From positions 1 to 11,390 of the forward strand of contig JBMOIC010000040.1 of the NCBI GenBank assembly GCA_049317525.1: 11,390 bases of DNA. Reading direction: 5' to 3'. How positions within the stretch are numbered: the first letter of the stretch is position 1; each line of letters opens with the position of its first letter. Below, one piece after another: positions 1 to 6,805 of this stretch. The stretch comes from UBA961 sp049317525. Its GTDB lineage: Bacteria; Bacteroidota; Ignavibacteria; Kapaibacteriales; UBA961. The notes under the pieces were generated by a model, which did no database searches, had not been told where the DNA came from, and saw nothing but the letters and a program-made list of their open reading frames with translations. Both the position numbers and the translations under genes were made by a program.

Positions 1-27
1 GGAAAAAGAAGCAGGTTCCCCTCTAAG

Positions 28-45
28 TAATATTGTCTAATATTA
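28..45. repeat. A/T-only inverted repeat downstream of the exoprotein gene
   Basis: TAATATT (28-34) and its reverse complement AATATTA (39-45) flank the four-base loop GTCT. It lies about 35 bases past the stop codon of the minus-strand exoprotein gene, where a weak terminator could sit. The stem has no G or C pairs and no strong T-tract follows on either strand, so a terminator role is speculative. The first 80 bases hold no other feature I can support. Confidence 0.2.
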
Positions 46-80
46 TTATTCAAACATTTACATATCTTCAATGCTAATTA

Positions 81-3000
81 TTAATCCATTACAAATGGTA
101 ATGAATTGAATCCAGAGGAATGTTTTATAATAATAAAATACATCCCTTTTGGAAGTAAGGATGAATCCATTATATATGAATCTAGATTACTAGGTACGAA
201 TGACTCATATACTTTTTCACCAAGAATAGAATAGACACTTACATATTGGATTGGTTTACACTTAGGTGAATGGATTACTAATTGATGATTACCAAAGCGG
301 CTAATCATAATTTCATTATCAAATGATTGCTTGATTGAATTAATAATTTCTTCAGGAGCATAAGCTCCAATGGATTGAATCAATTTATTAGTAAATCTTC
401 CATAGAAATCTCTATCACCAAGTGTAATGCCGAATTCTTTATATAAATCGATACCTGTACCAGCAAATGGTGAGTTAGCCGAAATACGATAGAATCTCAA
501 AGAATCATGTGGATTAGGATAGTTTATAGGTGCTGCTTTACCAAATCCTGATATTTCAGGATTCGCGTATATTCCAACATCTCTATTGTTGATTTTTTCA
601 CAATCTTCACATTCTGCTCTGAATAATTCAAGTGATGAAATATCTTTACCAAATCGCATTGAAAATGATTTTCCATTTGCCCAATATCCATTTCCTTTGA
701 AATGAGGTTTTTGTGCAATTAGGGAAGGTGGTATATCTAATAATTTCACACCATCTGTAATAATTGCATTATTATATGCTCTAATATTCGACATAACAGA
801 ACCATATTCAGTTAATTGAATTGCAGCAAAACTAGGGTAGTTGTTTTTGTTTGCCGGTGTAGTAATAATTGTATTATTGTACATTACAAAATCATCCCAC
901 TCAGTATTCGGTGCTGTGAACAATGTGATACTGCTATTATTTGTACGTGCATCATTGACACTAATTGAATATCTCAGTACATTTTTTCCCCAAGGTCTTG
1001 CTCCCCCAAAGTTTCCAAACAAAAATCCAGCTCCATCATTATCATGCGAATAACAATATTGAATGACCGAATTTGTTACACCACCATCAAGATCAAATCC
1101 AAGTCCATCACATCCTTTGCCTTTTCCAGAAGAATTATTGTATGATTCACAGAATTGAATGATAATATTATCTGCAGAATATACCCAAATACCACCAGGC
1201 CCACCACAAGCTGTATTGTCAGTACCATTATTATATGCTCGTGAATATTCTATAACAGAAGAATCAATTTGAGATAATACAATTCCACTTCCTTTATGGC
1301 TAGGAGCATCATATCCGGTAATATTAAAAACTTCTGTATTTCGGATGATAAATCCAGAATGATGATAGAAATTTGTGTTTTGGGTATCATATGCAAAAGA
1401 TACAATACCATTTTCTTTACAATCATGTACTTTGCAATCTTTAATTACTACATCTTTATATCCAGATTGTACATCTTTATTCCATTCTGAATAGAATCTA
1501 ATTCCGCAATAACCAAAGTCTTTCACTTCAACATTGTTAATTGTAATATGGCGTAAATGTCCAGATGGTTTATCAGAATAAAAGAACATTCCATCGGCAT
1601 CTTTTTGTACTAATCCACCCATACCTTTAAAAATCAAATTATGAAACTCTATTCCTTGTCCATTTGTAATTTTGCAGCCAATTTGTTTGATGCTAGTAGT
1701 TTGAATGATTGCTTTTCCTTGACCATAAGAATTAAATACAATTGGATTTTCTGGATTATTACCATCATTGGATTGTAATTCAATAGCACCTGAGAATGTA
1801 GCCCCACCTTCAAATAAAATTGTATCTCCTGGAACAAAAGTCATTCCATTGATTTTATCTAATGAAGTCCATCCATTTTCCTTTGATAAACCATCAGAAT
1901 TATCACCCATGGTATTCACATAAAATGTTCGTGGTTGTTTTTGTATTGTTGTTCCATTTCCAAATAAAGCTACGAGGCCTTGCGCATACCAGCGAGCGAG
2001 ATAGTCATTAGGATGTAATGCATTTGCAAGACAATGTTTTGCACCTTTTCTTTGAAAAATGTTTTCACTTAAACTTGTCATGTCAAAAACTGCAATACCT
2101 GTTTTTTCGAGTGATTTTAGCATCTCTAAAAAACCAAACATCAAAGTGGCTCCATTAGTAGGGGCCCCAGTGCCTTTAATATCTGGAATCATATTTCCGA
2201 TAAGAATAAATTCTGCTTGTGGAACATCTTTTTTAATGGTATTAATTATGTTTTCAATACTAGTTTTGAATTGTGCCTGGGAAGTTGTTCCCCAAATATC
2301 ATTCATACCCATATCTATGATAACTAAATCAGGCATATTTTTATTGACTAATGCCTCGGCATATTTAGAGAGCCACCCAACTGTTTTGCCACTTCCAGCA
2401 CTATTGATGGTATTTATTGTAATATCAAATTGTTTTTGTAATTGCTCGGAGAATAGTTCAATATATCCCTTCATATAAGGTTTTGTAGCAGGAAAATTCT
2501 TATTGTCCCCAATAAATCCAGAAACATTCAAACCTGCAGTAATACTCATGCCAACAGCTTGAATTGTTAAAGATTCACCACCGGAGAGTTTAGACATAGT
2601 TTTAGGTAGTAATACTTTTTTATTTTCTATATCAATTGGAATATAATCCTTGCTTCTATCTACAATATATGTTACTCTAGTCCATGATGTATGACGCGTA
2701 TTAATAAGTCCATTTGAATTTCCATTTCCTGTTTTTCCGGGGACTATCGATACGTTTTTGGATATCTCTGAAGAAATTTGTTTAATAGTTCTATTAAATA
2801 AAGTATAGTCTTTATCCTTTTCAAAAGTAATAGATCCATCATAGTTTTTGACTGAGAGAATGGTTCTTGGTACATACATCAAGTCAGCCTCTGCACTAAT
2901 GTTATCCAGTAATACAAGTTCATCAAAAATAGTGTCAGATTTCCAAAATGGTGTTAAATATTGCATGTGATTATATTCTGGATTCAACAATGAAGAGTAA

Positions 3001-3251
3001 TTTGGAAATTCATAATATCCTCCATTTGCAGGGGTTACTATTACCCAAGCTGCTTTAGCTGGGGACACAGACCAAACTGCTTCATTTTTATCTACGCTTA
3101 GTAATTTTGCATTTGAGACATCAAAAAACTCACATGAACCTCCTGAATAATACATAATATTGGGTGATGCTTTTATTGCCCCTTGTGGTTGAGAGTTTAC
3201 AGAAAATGAACACATATAACTCAAAATCAAGCTAATTATATATACTTTCAT
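81..3251 (-). CDS. Secreted SGNH-hydrolase / right-handed beta-helix protein with type IX secretion sorting domain
   Basis: Predicted exported multidomain protein of 1056 residues, probably acting on a polysaccharide outside the cell or on its surface. Residues 1-20 form a signal peptide with likely cleavage after VNS. Residues 21-215 are an unassigned, Tyr/Trp-rich, beta-looking region. Residues 225-430 look like an SGNH/GDSL esterase: block I GMSIT with Ser236, block II around Gly286, block III GMND with Asn317, and block V NALHPN with His413. From about residue 441 an entry segment (FYVN...PGDTILF) leads into many short beta-helix rungs up to about 935. These include SGIVLS, GGIWVYSADNIIIQ and GLGFDLDGGVTNSVIQ. 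The rungs end in the DRDFYGRF...SIGAY closing motif common in such proteins. Residues 975-1056 match a type IX C-terminal sorting domain, including LLPKGMYFIIIK near the end. Ten cysteines lie between 526 and 884, including C881xxC884. Substrate is unknown; deacetylation of an acetylated plant or algal polysaccharide is inferred from the architecture. Block I has Met for the usual Asp and block V has Asn for the triad Asp. No secretion-system genes are nearby. Confidence 0.85.
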   Translation of the reverse strand: MKVYIISLILSYMCSFSVNSQPQGAIKASPNIMYYSGGSCEFFDVSNAKLLSVDKNEAVWSVSPAKAAWVIVTPANGGYYEFPNYSSLLNPEYNHMQYLTPFWKSDTIFDELVLLDNISAEADLMYVPRTILSVKNYDGSITFEKDKDYTLFNRTIKQISSEISKNVSIVPGKTGNGNSNGLINTRHTSWTRVTYIVDRSKDYIPIDIENKKVLLPKTMSKLSGGESLTIQAVGMSITAGLNVSGFIGDNKNFPATKPYMKGYIELFSEQLQKQFDITINTINSAGSGKTVGWLSKYAEALVNKNMPDLVIIDMGMNDIWGTTSQAQFKTSIENIINTIKKDVPQAEFILIGNMIPDIKGTGAPTNGATLMFGFLEMLKSLEKTGIAVFDMTSLSENIFQRKGAKHCLANALHPNDYLARWYAQGLVALFGNGTTIQKQPRTFYVNTMGDNSDGLSKENGWTSLDKINGMTFVPGDTILFEGGATFSGAIELQSNDGNNPENPIVFNSYGQGKAIIQTTSIKQIGCKITNGQGIEFHNLIFKGMGGLVQKDADGMFFYSDKPSGHLRHITINNVEVKDFGYCGIRFYSEWNKDVQSGYKDVVIKDCKVHDCKENGIVSFAYDTQNTNFYHHSGFIIRNTEVFNITGYDAPSHKGSGIVLSQIDSSVIEYSRAYNNGTDNTACGGPGGIWVYSADNIIIQFCESYNNSSGKGKGCDGLGFDLDGGVTNSVIQYCYSHDNDGAGFLFGNFGGARPWGKNVLRYSISVNDARTNNSSITLFTAPNTEWDDFVMYNNTIITTPANKNNYPSFAAIQLTEYGSVMSNIRAYNNAIITDGVKLLDIPPSLIAQKPHFKGNGYWANGKSFSMRFGKDISSLELFRAECEDCEKINNRDVGIYANPEISGFGKAAPINYPNPHDSLRFYRISANSPFAGTGIDLYKEFGITLGDRDFYGRFTNKLIQSIGAYAPEEIINSIKQSFDNEIMISRFGNHQLVIHSPKCKPIQYVSVYSILGEKVYESFVPSNLDSYIMDSSLLPKGMYFIIIKHSSGFNSLPFVMD

Positions 3252-3282
3252 ATGTAATATTATTATTAATGAATAACTAATA

Positions 3283-3314
3283 TAAATTTAAGAATAGCTA
3301 TACTATTCAACAAA
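3283..3314 (-). promoter_or_regulatory. Bacteroidota-type promoter of the exoprotein gene
   Basis: On the minus strand TTTG (plus-strand CAAA, 3311-3314) is followed after 20 bases by TAAATTTA (3283-3290). This fits the TTTG / TAnnTTTG pattern of Bacteroidota housekeeping promoters, with only the last base of the -7 element differing. The -7 element ends 31 bases before the ATG at 3251, similar to the 34 bases at the ffh promoter. The -33 element starts just after the maf stop codon, so the exoprotein gene can be transcribed independently of maf. Confidence 0.45.
3292..3308. repeat. Inverted repeat inside the promoter spacer, possible operator
   Basis: GAATAG (3292-3297) and CTATTC (3303-3308) are perfect reverse complements around the five-base centre CTATA. 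The element lies entirely between the proposed -33 and -7 elements of the exoprotein promoter, a position where a dimeric repressor could block polymerase. It could instead be a weak hairpin at the end of maf, but no T-tract follows directly on the minus strand. No regulator gene is in the window. Confidence 0.3.
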
Positions 3315-3317
3315 TTA

Positions 3318-3929
3318 TCAATTCTGAAAACTTCTTAAGATACCATAAATCATTTCTAATGGAAGCCCTACTATATTATAATAACATCCTACAATTTTCT
3401 GCACAAATACTGCCCCAAAATCTTCTTGAATTCCATATGCACCTGCTTTGTCCATTGGCGATCCGGTTGCTATATATGCATAGATTTCATCGTCTTCTAA
3501 TATTCTAAATGTTACTTCTGTCATTTGATATGAAGATATTGTTTCCATTAAAGGAACTTGAGTAATAGCAATACCAGTATATACAAAATGTGTTCTACCA
3601 CTTAAAGATCTAAGCATAGAATATGCTTCATTAGCATCTACTGGCTTATTTAATATCATGCCATCAATCACAACAATTGTATCTGCACCCAATACTATTG
3701 CTGGTTCATTGCCTAGTTTTTCTGCAACAGCTTGAGCTTTTGAAGAGGCAAGTGCTTTAACATATTCCGAAGGAATCATATCAAGTGGTAATGCTAATTC
3801 ATCAATATCTGCTGGAATTACACTAAATGTAAGACCTAATTGTTCAAGTAATAATCGACGTCTAGGAGATTGAGAAGCTAAAACAAGTGGCTTAGATAAT
3901 TGTAAAACCGATGGAATCTGAGATTTCAT
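3318..3929 (-). CDS. maf: Maf family nucleoside triphosphate pyrophosphatase
   Basis: Cytoplasmic house-cleaning enzyme of 203 residues, typical length for the family. Maf proteins hydrolyse dTTP, UTP and modified pyrimidine nucleotides to the monophosphate and pyrophosphate, and overproduction affects septum formation in some bacteria. The signature residues are present in order: LASQSPRR (17-24), GADTIVV (81-87) with the catalytic-site Asp83, NKP (94-96), SGRTH (110-114), YTG (117-119), and GSPMDKAGAYGIQ (156-168). The C-terminal GCYYNIVGLPL (181-191) is also canonical. The DKAGAYGIQ and YYNIVGLPL signatures fit the YhdE-like dTTP/UTP subgroup better than the YceF-like subgroup, though that split is from recalled family knowledge. 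The ATG start puts the first motif at the expected distance from the N-terminus. It lies 66 bases upstream of the exoprotein gene on the same strand and is divergent from the PlsY-like gene; I see no convincing promoter of its own. Confidence 0.93.
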   Translation of the reverse strand: MKSQIPSVLQLSKPLVLASQSPRRRLLLEQLGLTFSVIPADIDELALPLDMIPSEYVKALASSKAQAVAEKLGNEPAIVLGADTIVVIDGMILNKPVDANEAYSMLRSLSGRTHFVYTGIAITQVPLMETISSYQMTEVTFRILEDDEIYAYIATGSPMDKAGAYGIQEDFGAVFVQKIVGCYYNIVGLPLEMIYGILRSFQN

Positions 3930-4027
3930 ATGTATGAATGAAAATGTTATTGAATCTAATAAAGTAAAGACATCATAAATTGATTATTTTGCATATAATA
4001 GTGAAGCATTTCATAAGCCTAACATAT

Positions 4028-4609
4028 ATGCAAAATAATATTATTGAATTATTAATGATGCCTGGTCTAGGAGCACTTTGTGGAGCAATTCCATTTGAAG
4101 ATGTACTCCGCAAATCCCAAGCATTTGCACCTCTTAGCAAAAATCAAAAGATTATCATTAATTCTTTGGCTTTTTGTATACCAATTATAGCAGGACTTAT
4201 CGGATATGGTGTTTTTGGAACTTTTTCTGCCATTGCTTTAGGATCAGCAAGTTCAGCTTTATTCCACACATTTAATCCTTTTGCCCGGTTTAGAAATAAA
4301 GGATTTTGGTCTGCTACAGGTGCAGCTATCATAACAAGCCCATTTCTTATGATACTTTTTGCAATTATGTGGCTTACTGGTTATGGAGTGCTAGGAAAAC
4401 AAAAAGCAATTGCAATGATGAGCGGAATAATAGGAACTGCATTATTATCACCAACTACACCAGCATTGATTTTAAACACATTTCAGATTATACCATTTGC
4501 AGAAAGAGCTGAACATACTTTATTTGCACTTTTACTGTGTATGACATTATTTATTAGAAATTTAGATGATATAAGACAGATTATTCAACAGAATGCAGAT
4601 AAAGAATAA
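4028..4609 (+). CDS. PlsY-like integral membrane protein lacking the acyltransferase motifs
   Basis: Polytopic inner-membrane protein of 193 residues with about five or six hydrophobic segments (near 5-23, 43-62, 64-80, 95-117, 126-143 and 162-177). Its layout follows PlsY, which transfers an acyl group from acyl-phosphate to glycerol-3-phosphate. GAIPFEDVLRK (19-29) matches the PlsY start GSIPFGxLLxK. HTFNPFARFRNKGFWSATGAAIITSP (80-105) aligns with HxFPVFxxFKGGKGVATALGxxxxxSP. IRNLDDIRQII (176-186) matches YRHRENIxRLL. However, the catalytic GSGNxGATNxxR segment is missing, the GGKG loop is reduced to RNKG, and the conserved His, Glu and Asn of RHREN are Asn, Asp and Asp. It is therefore probably not an active acyltransferase; a paralogue with another role is inferred. 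An in-frame TTG at 3980 would add 16 residues. The ATG at 4028 is preferred because the PlsY-like N-terminus begins there and a TATAAT (3994-3999) lies upstream. Its stop is 3 bases from the convergent lipoprotein gene. Confidence 0.6.
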   Translation: MQNNIIELLMMPGLGALCGAIPFEDVLRKSQAFAPLSKNQKIIINSLAFCIPIIAGLIGYGVFGTFSAIALGSASSALFHTFNPFARFRNKGFWSATGAAIITSPFLMILFAIMWLTGYGVLGKQKAIAMMSGIIGTALLSPTTPALILNTFQIIPFAERAEHTLFALLLCMTLFIRNLDDIRQIIQQNADKE

Positions 4610-4612
4610 ACT

Positions 4613-4948
4613 CTATTTTTTTAATGAATTAGTATCAGCTACTTTAAGTTCTAATTCTAAATGAGAACGTACTGAGTCCATTATTGCTCTCATTTTTTCT
4701 GGATTTTGTGAATATTCCCTATACAGTTTAGAAAATGCAGTATCACTTAGCTTAACAGTGTTCAATATTTTCTTAACCGCTTTATTACTACTTAATGTAT
4801 CAGGAAATGTTTCTCTTGCTTTTAAAATTTCAGTATATACAGTGATGAATTCTTTATCTTGCTCAGTTATTTCATCTGCACAAGAGCTTAGCATACAACT
4901 CATTATACAGATTGAGTATAGTATATATAGATAGAATTTTGCGATCAT
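4613..4948 (-). CDS. Small putative lipoprotein, DUF4296-like
   Basis: Encodes 111 residues. The N-terminus is a short charged start followed by a hydrophobic stretch (about 5-19) and the lipobox-like LSSC with Cys23, so the mature protein should be lipid-anchored at the periplasmic or outer-membrane face. The remainder is charged and mostly helical. The pattern of an N-terminal EFITVYTEIL helix, then a segment like FSKLYREYSQNPEKMRAIMDSVRSHLE (72-98), recalls Bacteroidota DUF4296 lipoproteins (FxxSxxYYxxxPxxLxxIYxxVxxxL). This resemblance is from memory and moderate only; no function is known to me. Cys14 and Cys18 also lie in the leader, but Cys23 has the better lipobox and fits the end of the hydrophobic core. 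It converges on the PlsY-like gene and is divergent from aspS, with a 75-base gap. Confidence 0.65.
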   Translation of the reverse strand: MIAKFYLYILYSICIMSCMLSSCADEITEQDKEFITVYTEILKARETFPDTLSSNKAVKKILNTVKLSDTAFSKLYREYSQNPEKMRAIMDSVRSHLELELKVADTNSLKK

Positions 4949-5023
4949 ATTATTAGTATATCTATTGATAATTGATTCATGAAACTACGATTTTCTTTTG
5001 ATTCTACAATTTCGGTATAAGAT
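4949..5023. promoter_or_regulatory. Divergent promoter region between the lipoprotein gene and aspS
   Basis: This 75-base A/T-rich gap must contain the start signals of both divergent genes. For aspS, ATTG (4964-4967) is followed after 18 bases by TACGATTT (4986-4993), whose end is 30 bases from the ATG. For the lipoprotein, minus-strand ATTG (5007-5010) is followed after 19 bases by TAGTTTCA (4980-4987), ending 31 bases from its ATG. Each -7 element differs from TAnnTTTG at two positions, so both are weak matches, but their distances agree with the two better promoters in the window. The elements overlap, so the two genes could compete for polymerase. Confidence 0.3.
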
Positions 5024-6802
5024 ATGTCTTTTTTACAGCGTACGGTAACATGTGGTTTTTTAAGACCAGAACACAGTGGCAATGAAGTCGTTTTAAATGG
5101 ATGGATTCATCGCAGAAGAGATTTTGGTAGTGTTACTTTTTTGGATATTCGAGATCGCTATGGCATCACCCAGGTGATTATCGAAAGAGATGAAATGCCC
5201 GAAATAGGTGAAATTGCTAAAGAACTTAGAGCAGAATTTGTGGTAGCAATAAAGGGCACTGTTCGAATGCGAGAAAACCCTAATATGAATATACCCACAG
5301 GTTTAATTGAAGTTGTAGCGCAGCATTTACACATTGTTAATAAAGCTGAGGTTCCAATTTTTGAGATTAGTGATGAAAATCTTGCAAATGAAGAATTACG
5401 CTTGAAATATCGCTATCTAGATCTACGTAGGCCTACACTTCAGAAAAATTTTATCATGCGTAATAAACTGTATCAGCTAACACATCGTTTTTTTGCTGAG
5501 CATGATTTTATAGAAGTAGAAACACCTATACTAACAAAATCAACACCCGAAGGTGCACGTGATTATCTTGTTCCTAGCAGAGTACATAATGGTTTGTTCT
5601 ATGCTTTGCCGCAATCTCCTCAATTGTATAAACAATTATTGATGATTGCTGGCTTTGATAGATATATGCAAATCGTAAAATGTTTTAGAGATGAAGATTT
5701 ACGTGCAGATCGTCAGCCGGAATTTACACAGATAGATGTCGAAATGTCTTTTATTGAACAAGACACAATTATCAATCTAGCCGAAACATTTATTAAAACT
5801 GTTTGGAAAGAACTTCTTGAACAAGATATTCCTTCTGAATTCCCCAGAATGAGCTTTCATGAAGCGATGAATAGATTTGGTAGCGATAAACCTGATACTC
5901 GTTATGCTCTTGAATTAACTTCAATTACTCATTTGGTTAATAATTCAGCATTTAAAGTGTTCCAAGATGCTTGTGCATTAAAAGATGGTGCAATTATAGC
6001 TCTGAATGCAAAACAGTGTGCTGGTTTCTCAAGAAAACAAATCGATGAATTAACAGATCATGCAAAAAAGTATGGGGCCGGTGGATTAGCCTGGATCAAA
6101 TGGAGTATTGAAGGAGATATTCAATCTCCAATAGCAAAATTTTTATCAGAAGACGAATTACAAAGTATTCTCTCGGCTTGCTCGGCAGAGAAAGGTGATA
6201 TGATACTTATTGCTGCCGGAGAATGGGAAAGAGCTTGTATAATTGGCGGCGCACTAAGAACCGAAATTGCCAAAAGAACTGGAATATTAGATGCTGTAAT
6301 AGGTAGATTCTCTTTTCTTTGGATAACAGAGTTTCCCTTACTTGAATTTAGTCCTGAAGAAAATCGTTATATCGCCAGACATCACCCATTTACCGCACCT
6401 ATGAATGAAGATGTTCATTTGCTTGATTCAGCACCCGAAAAAGCTAGAGCAAAAGCTCATGATTTGGTTATCAATGGATATGAAGTTGCTGGTGGAAGTA
6501 TTCGTATTCATCAAAATGCTGTTCAACAAAGAATGTTCGATTTATTAGGTTTTACTCCAGAAGAATCCGAATCGAAATTTGGCTTTTTATTAAGCGCATT
6601 GCAATATGGTGCACCACCACATGGTGGCATTGCTTTTGGCTTTGATAGATTATCTATGTTGGTTGCAGGTACAGAAAATATTAGAGATGTTGTCGCTTTT
6701 CCAAAAACTACAAGCGCATATGCTTTAATGGAACAATCACCTTCTCGAGTAGCTGCAAAACAACTCGGTGAATTAGGTATCAATGTAGATATAAAGAAAT
6801 AA
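5024..6802 (+). CDS. aspS: Aspartate--tRNA ligase (bacterial type)
   Basis: Cytoplasmic class IIb aminoacyl-tRNA synthetase that charges tRNA-Asp with aspartate. At 592 residues it has the full bacterial length. Residues 1-108 form the OB-fold anticodon-binding domain (NGWIHRRRDFGSVTFLDIRD, 25-44). The catalytic core follows: motif 1 region FIEVETPILTKSTPEGARDY (162-181), the substrate pocket LPQSPQLYKQLLM (195-207), and motif 2 FRDEDLRADRQPEFTQID (221-238). The bacterial GAD insertion lies at about 290-415. Motif 3 is GAPPHGGIAFGFDRLSML (529-546) with the ATP-binding Arg542. Residue 34 is Phe where a His occurs in the non-discriminating Pseudomonas enzyme (RRRDH). That alone does not settle whether this enzyme also charges tRNA-Asn. 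The ATG start gives the normal N-terminus, and no Shine-Dalgarno sequence precedes it. It is the first gene of a likely operon; the adaptor gene begins 3 bases after its stop. Confidence 0.98.
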   Translation: MSFLQRTVTCGFLRPEHSGNEVVLNGWIHRRRDFGSVTFLDIRDRYGITQVIIERDEMPEIGEIAKELRAEFVVAIKGTVRMRENPNMNIPTGLIEVVAQHLHIVNKAEVPIFEISDENLANEELRLKYRYLDLRRPTLQKNFIMRNKLYQLTHRFFAEHDFIEVETPILTKSTPEGARDYLVPSRVHNGLFYALPQSPQLYKQLLMIAGFDRYMQIVKCFRDEDLRADRQPEFTQIDVEMSFIEQDTIINLAETFIKTVWKELLEQDIPSEFPRMSFHEAMNRFGSDKPDTRYALELTSITHLVNNSAFKVFQDACALKDGAIIALNAKQCAGFSRKQIDELTDHAKKYGAGGLAWIKWSIEGDIQSPIAKFLSEDELQSILSACSAEKGDMILIAAGEWERACIIGGALRTEIAKRTGILDAVIGRFSFLWITEFPLLEFSPEENRYIARHHPFTAPMNEDVHLLDSAPEKARAKAHDLVINGYEVAGGSIRIHQNAVQQRMFDLLGFTPEESESKFGFLLSALQYGAPPHGGIAFGFDRLSMLVAGTENIRDVVAFPKTTSAYALMEQSPSRVAAKQLGELGINVDIKK

Positions 6803-6805
6803 TCA

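Noticed and set aside
1..24. GGAAAAAGAAGCAGG at the left edge as a fragment of SRP RNA (GGAAGGAAGCAG-like)
   Set aside because: Only a loose resemblance over a few bases, with no pairing partner in view, so no RNA gene can be supported.
1..40. Possible 3' end of a plus-strand gene entering from the left edge
   Set aside because: All three plus-strand frames are open from base 1 and stop at 24-26, 28-30 or 38-40, giving tails of only 7-12 residues. None can be recognised, so no frame can be chosen.
2059..2478. 139-codon open frame on the plus strand within the exoprotein gene
   Set aside because: It is antisense to the SGNH domain, which has clear conserved motifs. The translation shows no family motif, and long antisense frames are expected by chance in such a gene.
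3980..4027. TTG start at 3980 for the PlsY-like gene
   Set aside because: It would add 16 residues with no PlsY counterpart, using a rarer start codon. The ATG at 4028 begins the recognisable N-terminus and leaves room for a promoter.
6523..6783. 86-codon minus-strand open frame inside aspS
   Set aside because: It is the reverse of the motif 3 region of aspS and carries no motif of its own.
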